64,000 nt of DNA from Brachynemurus nebulosus (lineage: Eukaryota; Arthropoda; Insecta; Neuroptera; Myrmeleontidae), in NCBI GenBank assembly GCA_035578155.1, contig JAPWDM010000005.1, forward strand, positions 32,698,108 to 32,762,107, given 5' to 3'. Positions within the stretch are counted from its first letter, which is position 1. The number at the start of each line of letters is the position of its first letter. Positions 11,010-21,400 of the stretch are shown here, in pieces. The notes beneath the pieces are model-generated. The model had not been told where the DNA came from. It was given only the letters and a program-made list of their open reading frames with translations, and ran no database searches. The position numbers and the translations under genes are program-made.

Positions 11010-14000
11010 TTCGAAATCCGAAAATGGCATTCGAAAGAGAATCGTTTGTACCCGATTGTACCACTTTTCTTTTCGTTTGTACCTCCAAGGGTTCGGAGAT
11101 AAAGCGACCCCGAAATTCGAGGTATGGTGAATTTCGTTGTTTCTTAAGATACTGAAAATCTGAAAACGGCATTTCAAAGAGAATCGTTTGTACCCGATGG
11201 TACGACTTTTCTGTTCGTTTGTACCTCAAAGGGTTCGAAGATAAAGCGACCCCGAAATTCGAGGTAGGGTGAATTTCGTTGTTTTTTACGATATTGAAAA
11301 TCTGAAAACGGCATTTCAAAGAGAATCGTTTGTACCCGATTGTACCACTTTTCTTTTCGTTTGTACCTCAAAGGATTCGGAGATAAAGAGTCTCCGAAAT
11401 TCGAGGTATGGTGAATTTCGTTGTTTTTTAAAATATTGAAAATCTGAAAACGGCATTTCAAACAGAATCGTTTGTACTCGATTGTACCACTTTTCTGTTC
11501 GTTTGTACCTCAAAGGGATCGGAGATAAAGAGTCTCCGAAATTCGAGGTATGGTGAACTTCGTTGTTTTATAAGATACTGAAAATTTGAAAACGGCATCT
11601 GAGAGAGAATCGCTTGTACCCGATTGTACCACTTTTCTGTTCGTTTGTACCTCAAAGGGTTCGGAGATAAAGAGTCTCCGAAATTCGAGGTATGGTGAAT
11701 TTCGTTGTTTCTTAAGATACTGAAAATCTGAAAACGGCATTTCAAAGAGAATCGTTTGTACCCGATTGTCCCACTTTTCTTTTCGTTTGTACCTCAAAGC
11801 TTCGGATATAAATAGACCCCGAAATTCGAGGTAGGGTGAATTTCGTTATTTTTTAAGATATTGAAAATCTGAAAACGGCATTTCAAAGAGAATCGTTTGT
11901 ACCCGATTGTACCACTTTTCCTTTCGTTTGTACCTCAAAGGGTTCGGAGATAAAGCGACCCCGAAATTCGAGGTATGGTGAATTTCGTTGTTTCTTAAGA
12001 TACTGAAAATCTGAAAACGGCATTTCAAAGAGAATCGTTTGTACCCGATTGTCCCACGTTTCTTTTCGTTTGTACCTCAAAGGTTCGGATATAAACAGAC
12101 CCCGAAATTCGAGGTAGTGTGAATTTCGTTGTTTTTTAAGATATTGAAAATCTGAAAACTGCATTTCAAAGAGAATCGTTTGTACCCGATTGTACCACTT
12201 TTCTTTTCGTTTGTACCTCAAAGGATTCGGAGATAAACAGACCCCGAAATTCGAGGTAGTGTGAATTTCGTTGTTTTTTAAGATATTGAAAATCTGAAAA
12301 CTGCATTTCAAAGAGAATCGTTTGTACCCGATTGTACCACTTTTCTTTTCGATTGTACCTCAAAGGGTTCGGAGATAAAGAGTCTCCGAAATTCGAGGTA
12401 TGGTGAATTTCGTTGTTTCTTAAGATACTGAAAATCTGAAAACGGCATTTCAAAGAGAATCGTTTGTACCCGATTGTCCCACTTTTCTTTTCGTTTGTAC
12501 CTCAAAGCTTCGGATATAAATAGACCCCGAAATTCGAGGTAGGGTGAATTTCGTTATTTTTTAAGATATTGAAAATCTGAAAACGGCATTTCAAAGAGAA
12601 TCGTTTGTACTCGATTGTACCACTTTTCTGTTCGTTTGTACCTCAAAGGGATCGGAGCTAAAGAGTCTCCGAAATTCGAGGTATGGTGAACTTCGTTGTT
12701 TTATAAGATACTGAAAATTTGAAAACGGCATCTGAGAGAGAATCGCTTGTACCCGATTGTACCACTTTTCTGTTCGTTTGTACCTCAAAGGGTTCGGAGA
12801 TAAAGCGACCCCGAAATTCGAGGTATGGTGAATTTCGTTGTTTCTTAAGATACTGAAAATCTGAAAACGGCATTTCAAAGAGAATCGTTTGTACCCGATT
12901 GTCCCACGTTTCTTTTCGTTTGTACCTCAAAGGTTCGGATATAAACAGACCCCGAAATTCGAGGTAGTGTGAATTTCGTTGTTTTTTAAGATATTGAAAA
13001 TCTGAAAACTGCATTTCAAAGAGAATCGTTTGTACCCGATTGTACCACTTTTCTTTTCGTTTGTACCTCAAAGGATTCGGAGATAAACAGACCCCGAAAT
13101 TCGAGGTAGTGTGAATTTCGTTGTTTTTTAAGATATTGAAAATATGAAAACTGCATTTCAAAGAGAATCGTTTGTACCCGATTGTACCACTTTTCTTTTC
13201 GATTGTACCTCAAAGGGTTCGGAGATAAAGAGTCTCCGAAATTCGAGGTATGGTGAATTTCGTTGTTTCTTAAGATATTGAAAATCTGAAAACGGCATTT
13301 CAAAGAGAATCGTTTGTACCCGATTGTACCACTTTTCTTTTCGTTTGTGCCTCAAAGGGTTCGGAGATAAAGCGACCCCAAAATTCGAGGTATGGTGAAT
13401 TTCGTTGTTTCTTAAGATACTGAAAATCTGAAAACGGCATTTCAAAGAGAATCGTTTGTACCCGATTGTCCCACTTTTCTTTTCGTTTGTACCTCAAAGG
13501 TTCGGATATAAACAGACCCCGAAATTCGAGGTAGTGTGAATTTCGTTGTTTTTTAAGATATTGAAAATCTGACAACTGCATTTCAAAGAGAATCGTTTGT
13601 ACCCGATTGTACCACTTTTTTTTTCGTTTGTACCTCAAAGGATTCGGAGATAAAGAGTCTCCGAAATTCGAGGTATGGTGAATTTTGTTGTTTTTTAAAA
13701 TATTGAAAATCTGAAAACGGCATTTCAAACCGAATCGTTTGTACCCGATTGTACCACTTTTCTGTTCGTTTGTACCTCAAAGGGATCGGAAATAAAGAGT
13801 CTCCGAAATTCGAGGTATGGTGAACTTCGTTGTTTTATAAGATACTGAAAATCTGAAAACGGCATCTGAGAGAGAATCGTTTGTAACCGATTGTACCAAT
13901 TTTCTTTTCGATAGTACCTCAAAGGGGTCGGAGATAAAGAGTCTCCGAAATTCGAGGTATGGTGAACTTCGTTGATTTATAAGATATTGAAAATTTGAAA

Positions 14001-14372
14001 AGGGTATTTGAAAGAGAATCGTTTGTACCCGACTGTACCATTTTTCTTTTCGTTTGTACCTCAAAGGGTTCGGAGATAAAGGTTACCCCGAAATTCTAGG
14101 TACGGTTAATTTGTTTGTTTTTCAAGATCTTTGAAATCTGAAAACGGCTTTGAAACAGAATCGCTTGTAACCGATTGTACTACTTTTCTTTTCGTTTGTA
14201 CCTCAAAGGGTCGGAGACAAAGTGTATCCGAAATTCGAGGTATGGTAAACTTCGTTGATTTATGTTATTGAAAATCTGAAAACGGCATTTGAAAGAGAAT
14301 CGTTTGTGCCCGATTGTCATGCCATTTGTACCCGATGCCGCTTTTCCTTTCGTTTGTACCTCAAAGGATTCC
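11010..14372 (-). repeat. Left satellite array, 142-bp monomer
   Basis: The phrase GAATCGTTTGTACCCGATTG recurs at 11039, 11181, 11323, 11465, 11607 and 11749 with an exact 142-base period. After that the period is 141-142. Each monomer also carries TTTCGTTTGTACCTCAAAGG, a TCGGAGATAAA block, CGAAATTCGAGGTA and AAAATCTGAAAACGGCAT. Variants such as TTCGGATATAAACAGACC recur 850 bases apart (12078 and 12928), so blocks of six monomers were duplicated as a unit. Monomers near the spacer (after about 13870) are the most divergent. Open frames occur on the minus strand because the unit has few stops. Confidence 0.9.
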
Positions 14373-14574
14373 TGATAAAACCCCTAATCATTTATTCTTT
14401 ATTTGAAGAAAATATTTATTTTATGTGGGTATACGTTTGAAAAGTAGATTTGTACGTATACTTAATTAATGCTAGAGACTAAATTTTTCTTTATCAGGCG
14501 TTGACGGATACTAGATGGATATAGAAATCCTATTGTAATTAAATAAGTAATATAAAATGTGTAAAAGAAAAGTG
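14373..14574. other. Spacer of the giant foldback element
   Basis: About 200 bases of non-repeated AT-rich sequence separate the two arms, with no coding capacity. The piece TATACTTAATT, then AGAGACT, then GTTGACGG after a T-rich run resembles 37230-37285, where the same three blocks occur in the same order. A related element or a shared captured fragment may therefore exist there. Confidence 0.55.
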
Positions 14575-16618
14575 GTACAATCGGGTACAAACGATTCTCT
14601 TTGAAATGCGGTTTTCAGATTTTCAATATCTTAAACAACAACGAAGTTCCCCATACCTCGAATTTCGGGGACGCTTTATCTCCGAACCGTTTGAGGTACA
14701 AACGAAAAGAAAAGTGGGACAATCGGGTACAAACGATTCTCTTTCAAACGCCGTTTTCAGACTTTCAGTTTCTTATAAAACAACGAAGTTCACCATACTT
14801 CGAATTTCGGGGACTCTTTACCTCCGAACCCTTTGAGGTACAAACGAGAAGAAAAGAGGTATAATCAGATACAAACGATTCTCTTTCAAACGCCGTTTTC
14901 AGATTTTCAGTATCTTATAAAACAACGAAGTTCAACATACTTCGAATTTCGGAGACTCTTTATCTCCGAACCCTTTGAGGTATAAACGAAACGAAAAGTG
15001 GTACAATCGGGTACAAACGATTCTTTTGGAAATGCCGTTTTCAGATTTTCAATATCTTAACAAACAACTAAATTCACCCTACCTCGAATTTCGGGGTCGC
15101 TTTATCTCCGAACCCTTTTAGGTACAAACGAAAAGAAAAGTGGTACAATCGGGTACAAACGATTCTCTTTGAAATGCCGTTTTCAGATTTTCAATATCTT
15201 AAAAAACAACGAAATTCACCGTACCTCGAATTTCGGGGTCGCTTTATCTTCGAACCCTTGAGGTACAAACGAAACGAAAAGCGGTACAATCGGGTACAAA
15301 CGATTCTCTTTGAAATGCGGTTTTCAGATTTTCAATATCTTGTAAGTCAACGAAGTTCACCATACCTCGATTTTTCGGAGACCCTGTATCTCCGAACTCT
15401 TTGAGGTACAAACGAAAAGAAAAATGGTACAATAGAGTACAAACGATTCTCTTTGAAATGCCGTTTTCAAATTTTCAATATCTTAAAAAACAACGAAGTT
15501 CACCATACCTCGAATTTCGGGGATGCTTTATCTCCGAACCCTTTGAGGTACAAACGAAAAGAAAAGTGGTACAATCGGGTACAAACGACTCTCTTTAAAA
15601 TGCCGTTTTCAGATTTTCAATATCTTAAAAAACAACGAAATTCACCCTACCTCGAATTTCGGGGTCGCTTTATCTTCGAACCATTTGAGGTACAAACGAA
15701 ACGAAAAGCGGTACTATCGGGTACAAACGATTCTCTTTGAAATGCGGTTTTCAGATTTTCAATATCTTATAAATCAACGAAGTTCACCATACCTCGATTT
15801 TTCGGAGACTCTTTATCTCCGAACTCTTTGAGGTACAAACGAAAAGAAAAATGGTACGATCGAGTACAAACGATTCTCTTTGAAATGCCGTTTTCAAATT
15901 TTCAATATCTTAAAAAACAACGAAGTTCACCATACCTCGAATTTCGGGGATGCTTTATCTCCGAACCCTTTGAGGTACAAACGAAAAGAAAAGTGGTACA
16001 ATCGGGTACAAACGATTCTCTTTAAAATGCCGTTTTCAGATTTTCAATATCTTAAAAAACAACGAAATTCACCCTACCTCGAATTTCGGGGTCGCTTTAT
16101 CTTCGAACCCTTTGAGGTACAAACGAAAGGCAAAGCGGTACAATCGAGTACAAGCGATTCTCTTTGAAATGCTGTTTTCAGATTTTCAATATCTTAAAAA
16201 ACAACGAAATTCACCATACCTCGAATTTCGGGGTCGCTTTATCTCCGAACCCTTTGAGGTACAAACGAGAAGAAAAGTGGTACAATCGGGTACAAACGAT
16301 TCTCCTTCAAACGCCGTTTTCAGATTTTCAGTATCTTATAAAACAACGAAGTTCACCATACTTCGAATTTCGGACACTTTTATCTCCGACGCTTTTGAGG
16401 TACAAACGAAAGGAAAAGCGGTACAGTCGGGTACAAACGATTCTCTTTCAAATGCCGTTTTCAGATTTTCAATATTTTAAAAAACAACGAAATTCACAAT
16501 ACCTCGAATTTCGGGGTCGCTTTATTTCCGAACCCTTTGAGGTACAAACGAAAAGAAAAGTGGTACAATCGGGTACAAACGATTCTCTTTCGAATGCCAT
16601 TTTCGAATTTCGAATACT
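14575..16618 (+). repeat. Right satellite array, 142-bp monomer
   Basis: The same monomer as the left arm is in reverse orientation (GTGGTACAATCGGGTACAAA at each unit start). There are about 15 units with a period close to 142. A pair of two-to-three-monomer blocks (about 15400-15740 and about 15827-16167) is nearly identical, showing local block duplication. The last unit passes into the unique 60-base tip. Confidence 0.9.
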
Positions 16619-16647
16619 CGAAAGTCAATTGCGTAGTTCACATAGCT

Positions 16648-16656
16648 ATATTTTTG
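16648..16656. repeat. Target-site duplication, right copy
   Basis: ATATTTTTG directly follows the tip CATAGCT and is identical to 10968-10976. Confidence 0.8.
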
Positions 16657-16967
16657 TACATTTTAACAAAGCTTTTTTTTTTTTATTTTAAGAATATGAT
16701 TAAAGAATCAGAAACACTCAAACATGAACTGCCGGTCATAAAACTATAAAGTAATTACATATATTGCATATAGAACATTACTTGAGTTTTAATGTTCTTA
16801 CAGTACTTGAGTTTAAGCTAAATTTTATGTGTGGGGTTGGTAAATATTATTTATCTGAATTAATTTAAAACAAAATTATTAAGTAACAACTTACACACCT
16901 AAAATTCAGTTCTATAGGTAAACGGAATTGAATGTTATATTAATGAATATAGGTGCGACTTTTAGAA

Positions 16968-17712
16968 AACTAGCAAAGATGCCGAAAAACCAACTTCACT
17001 ATCGGATTCATCAGCGTAAAAAACGCCAAATAGCCGAAACTGGCAAAAAATTTAGAATATTCTACTTGCCAAATAGCAGAGATATCAAAAAACAAACTTG
17101 ACTATTGAATTGGTTACTAAAAATTAGATTAAGCAACGCAATTTGACAAAAATTCTAAAATGTTCTATTCGTCACTAACAAAGATATCGAAAAACGGGTT
17201 GTACCATTTAATTGGTCATCAGAAAAAAGACGAAATATCGCATTTTGATAAATGTTCTAGAATATTCTATTCTGGCTGACGAACGGATCATTCTAGAATG
17301 TTGGTCAAAATGGAACAATTAGTTTATATTAGTTTAATTTTGGTTGGAAAGTCAAATGGTGCAATCAATTTGTCAATATCTTTGCTACTTGACAATTAGA
17401 ATATTCTAAAACGTTTATCAAAATGTGCTATTTGGTCTCTTTTTAGGTGACCAATTCAATGGCGACGTCTGTGTTTGGATATCTTTAGTAGTTTACGAAT
17501 AGAATATTCCAGAACATTTGTTAAGATATGCTATTGGCCTCTTTTTCAATGACCAATTAAATGCTGTAATTGATTTTTCGATATCTTTGCCAATTAACAA
17601 ATAGAACCTTCTAAATTTTTGTCAAACGGTACTGTTTAATCTCAGTTTTAGTGACCAATTCAATAGTGAAGTCTGTTTCTTGATATCTCTGCTAGTTGAC
17701 GACTGGAATATT
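16968..17712. mobile_element. Second foldback element with tandem-repeat arms
   Basis: The left part has units about 103 bases apart, starting at GATGCCGAAAAACC (16978), GATATCAAAAAACA (17081) and GATATCGAAAAACG (17183). The right part has the same unit inverted (GATATCTTTGCTACTTGAC-type phrases, then GATATCTTTAGTAG, CGATATCTTTGCC, GATATCTCTGCTAG). The switch of orientation lies near 17290-17340. Recurrent phrases are ACCAATTCAATRG, AGAATATTCTA and GCTATTTGG. The copies are more diverged than in the neighbouring giant element, so it is older. There are no open frames. Confidence 0.7.
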
Positions 17713-18201
17713 CTAGAATTTTACGTTACTCATTTTGCATTTGCATTTTGCATATTACGTATACAAAATATGTGCATATATGTATGCAATAAAATTTTAA
17801 ATTTTTAGTCTACGAGACCCTCATACAATATTACCCACGGCCCTGACTCTGGCTTGGTACATAAATTTTCACCAACATATTTGTGAGAGGAGAACCCCAC
17901 TAAGTAGCTGACGTCACTACGTAAAATCAGAGTACGTACCATTGGATGTCCACTGTAATACAATAAAATTTCCGGGTAGTCCATGTTGGTGTGTCTAATT
18001 GCAAACCTTTTTCTGAAAAAACCTTTTATTTGAAAATTTTAGAAAACACTAGGAAACTCTTTAAAAATTATCACATTATATTAACTTTTCAAATCGATAA
18101 AAATAAATCGAAAAAGTTCCACAGCTTTCACTTTTTTCACAAAATGTATTATTTTATAACACACATTCATCAATAGCCTCGCATCATTTGTTGATTAATT
18201 C
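17713..18201. other. 3' flank of the receptor gene
   Basis: This AT-rich sequence lies downstream of the minus-strand receptor stop codon. TTTATT at about 18024 is an AATAAA on the minus strand and may be the receptor's poly(A) signal, about 178 bases after the stop. No other gene is seen. Confidence 0.45.
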
Positions 18202-18494
18202 TCATACACTACACCCGTCCGTACTGCTGCCCGGATTTGTATTAAAATCGGACATTTTGTAACAATCATTGTTGAAAAATGTCGAAATGGTATATTTGTT
18301 CGACGATTTCATTGAGCCCACTTGTAGAATTGATGTTTGTGACATTGGATGATTGTCCGAACAATGCCGTTCTAACATCATTTGACGTTTGATCTTATGT
18401 TTCATCTTCACGCCACGTATGGAACAGAGTAATAATTCTTTCATGCCGCGACGAAATTTACGTGATAGAAATGCATACAGCATTGGATTTATAC
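18202..18494 (-). CDS. TrissinR: TrissinR exon: TM7 end and C-terminal tail
   Basis: The acceptor TTTTTCTAG precedes GTATAAATCC, completing the glycine of SGINPMLYA (the NPxxY motif is NPMLY). A basic tail follows (KFRRGMKELLLC, a likely helix 8 with a palmitoylatable Cys), then a Ser-rich C-terminus and TGA at 18204-18202. Confidence 0.88.
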
Positions 18495-21400
18495 CTAGAA
18501 AAATAATAGAAAATATTATTGTTAAATTTGAATTTGAATTTGAATATTCATAGTGGGTACGCTGGCAACATGAATTCAGGGCCGGAGCTAGAGTTATTAG
18601 GAAGGGCGTAAATTTTCCTACTGGTGAAAAAAAGGTCAACAGTACATTTTTTAAGTTCACCTGGACCGTATCCTAAAATAGACAGTGTTGACCTTCTTTT
18701 TTTTTTTGGCCATCCCTTCCTTTTGCAGGAAGGGATGACCAAATTTACCTGGGCCCTATCAAAAATGGACACTGTTGGCCTTTTTTTGGGTCATCACTTC
18801 CTTTTACACGGAATCGTTTTTAAAATATCACTGCGCCAAAAAACTTTTAAGCATTTTCCCCGTTTTGCGCACCTCAACTTACGTTTTTGGCGCCTCTAAA
18901 AGCTTGCAGGGGGCGGTACATGTCCCCGATGCCGCCTAGATCCGACCCTGCATGAATTGTTAGGATTTTTGGAAATTACAAAGGTGGAAAGGCGAAGAAA
19001 AACATAAGACTGCTATAATGGACGTTCGCAGATTTCTGTCAGCTTCATCAGTCAATAATAAACACTCCTAATGAATGAAATTATTCAACTGACAATGAGC
19101 GGAACTTGACATTGATAAAGCACCAAAGCTTTTATTTTTAAAACATATAAGTATATAATTACATTAATTGTAAGTATTTCTCAAAATTTTATTATTTTCC
19201 GTCGAGGAAGAATAGCAGAATTTAATTAGAATTTTTTAAAAACAAAAATTCTAATTAAATTCTGCTATTTTTTGATTTGTATTTATAAATGGAATTTCTG
19301 AGGCGAGTGGGAAAAGTATACAGACGTGACGTGGTTCGGAACCAAAGAATAAGGGAGCTAATGGGGGTAGCAAATGAGAAAAATATCATAGAAACTGTAG
19401 AAACAAAACAGTTGATTCGGTATGGGCATGTACAAAGAATGGAGGAACATCGTTTACCTAATTTAATATAATATAAATGGACACCTACGGAAAGGCGTAA
19501 GAGGGGCCGACCTCGAAAAAGTTGGAGTGAAGGGGTCGAAGATGCTATGAGATATCGGAGGCTGATCGAGAAGTGTGGAAAGTGGGAGCCGAAAGACGAA
19601 GACGTCTGGCGAAGTATAAGTTGATATACTATAACCCTACAAAAGAATGTCGTGATCTGAATAACATTGATTGGCGTGGTATTTCTATGTCTTTTTCGAC
19701 ACTGAATCTAAATCAGACGGCAAAAAAATCCTTTATTCTTTAAATTTTTTTGTAGAGCCAAAAATATCCGTTAAATAGGTGTAAATTTATACATGGTATG
19801 AATGGACATTTTGCAAACTTTGTGCCCTCATATGATTGCCAAGGGATTCACCAAGGGTGTAACAATTCCGGAAGGGGTTGATACGCCCTCTACACCCCTT
19901 CTACACCCTTCTGAATAGAGATCTGCTTCTAGCTTACAAACTCTTTAGAATACAAAGAAATATGGTAAAGAGTGAACATAGCCAAAGGGCCAACCCCGTA
20001 GAGGAGTGAAAACTACCTTCTGCTGGATGTGGGTGGTGAAAGATACGGTAGATATAATACAGTAGTTTTTCGAATTTCACTTAAAGCGGTTTTACCCGAA
20101 AACGAGTACGTTTATAGCCCTAATATTGATATACAAGACTAATTGCTACACTGTGGATTTAATGTCGCTGCTGGATTTTTAATATTCCATTTAGACATTT
20201 TTACCCCCTTATCCTGAAGGGTCCTGTATCGAAACACTTTTATTATCATTATTATTATTATTATAAAATACATAAACTGCATGTTGAAGTAGTGTTTCCA
20301 TAAATTTGTTTTTCTGTTGTTAAGTAGTTAAAAATTGCAATTGCAACCTGTCATGTACAGTCAATAATTTTTTTAAAATTTTTATACCGTTTTAAAAACA
20401 ATAGCTATTTAAAGTCACATGAACTTATTTATAAAAAAGATATTAAACAGTTATAGGAGTATGCGGAAAAAATTAAAAATTTTTATATTTTCTATATTAT
20501 TGACAGCACACACAAACACTTTCAGAAACTTTTTCAATTTTCTTCAAACCGTTTCAGGCAATATTGAAATAATTTTTTTAATTTATTTTTATTTCTTTAT
20601 CATATTTCTTATGGTTTATGTTAGACAAGTAATTTTTTATCCAGTATTTTACTAAACTTTTTTTTTAAACAAAATATGTTTACGTATACTAATGTTTTTA
20701 TGTACACGATAAAAGGTGCATTTTCATGCTGTCGCTAGTCGCTGATTTTTAGCGACAAATGCGGTCACGTGATGAAAATTTAATATGCGCGCCATTGAGA
20801 ATAAATGTAGCGATAAATTTCAGCGTTTAGCGTCAAATTTTAGCGACAAATGTATCAAAAGTCGATGTATCAATATAACCTATAGATATATAAATGACAC
20901 TTGTTTCTAAACATTCAGCTTATAAGTAACAAATACAGAGATTTGACTAAAGTAACAAATAAATACTGTTTTTGTAAATATATTAACAAAGAAAACCATG
21001 TCTAGTCTGTATGATTATCAAATGTGGATTTATCAGTGTCAAAAAATTATCCGGCAAGCGTAAATTAATAGGATTCGACGAAGTAGGGTTATATTCACGC
21101 TTTTAGTTAATCATATTGCTATTGTGAATAAAAAAAAACAGGATAAAAAAGAGATTTTGGGTTCATCCACTTACAAATTGCGACAAGAACATGGATTTTT
21201 TGAAGCTGTATTCCCGGCATTTTCTTCATACTCTGACAAATTCGAAAATTATATTCATATGTCGGCAACTTAGTTTGAAGAATTACTATGTTTAATTGTG
21301 TACCACACAATTAAACAAGCCCTTAAAAAAGCCATTTGCCCCATAAATTTACTAAAATGAGCGTTAGATATGGTACGCATGTTGTTTATATGCATTGTAC

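Larger units (their letters stand above)
10977..16647. mobile_element. Giant foldback transposon with satellite-array arms
   Basis: This 5671-bp unit has terminal inverted repeats whose outer 70 bases match almost perfectly (AGCTATGTGAACTACGCAA, then TGACTTTCGA, TTCGAAAT, CGAAAATGGCATTCGAAAG). It is bounded by identical 9-bp direct repeats. Inward of each tip the arm is a tandem array of a 142-bp monomer. About 24 copies run from about 11039 to about 14370. About 15 copies in the opposite orientation run from about 14575 to about 16590. A spacer of about 200 bp without a transposase separates them. The design matches Drosophila Foldback/Galileo-type elements. A 9-bp duplication is also typical of Mutator-like elements. 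The superfamily is therefore inferred only as FB-like or MULE-like, non-autonomous. Confidence 0.85.

Noticed and set aside
10977..16647. CRISPR-like array
   Set aside because: The regular spacing comes from a 142-bp tandem satellite with no unique spacers, in animal nuclear DNA.
10891..16749. Some thirty overlapping open frames of 60-175 codons with KCRFQIFNIL-type proteins
   Set aside because: They are translations of the 142-bp satellite on one strand of each arm. The period is not a multiple of three, they overlap in all phases, and no splice, promoter or domain signal accompanies them.
19289..19471. Small host gene starting MEFLRRVGKVYRRD
   Set aside because: The peptide and its continuation past the stop match the tail of an RTE-like LINE, so it is a truncated transposon.
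20419..20655. 78-residue Phe/Ile-rich open frame in receptor intron 4
   Set aside because: Pure AT-driven hydrophobic translation, with no start context and no conserved motif.
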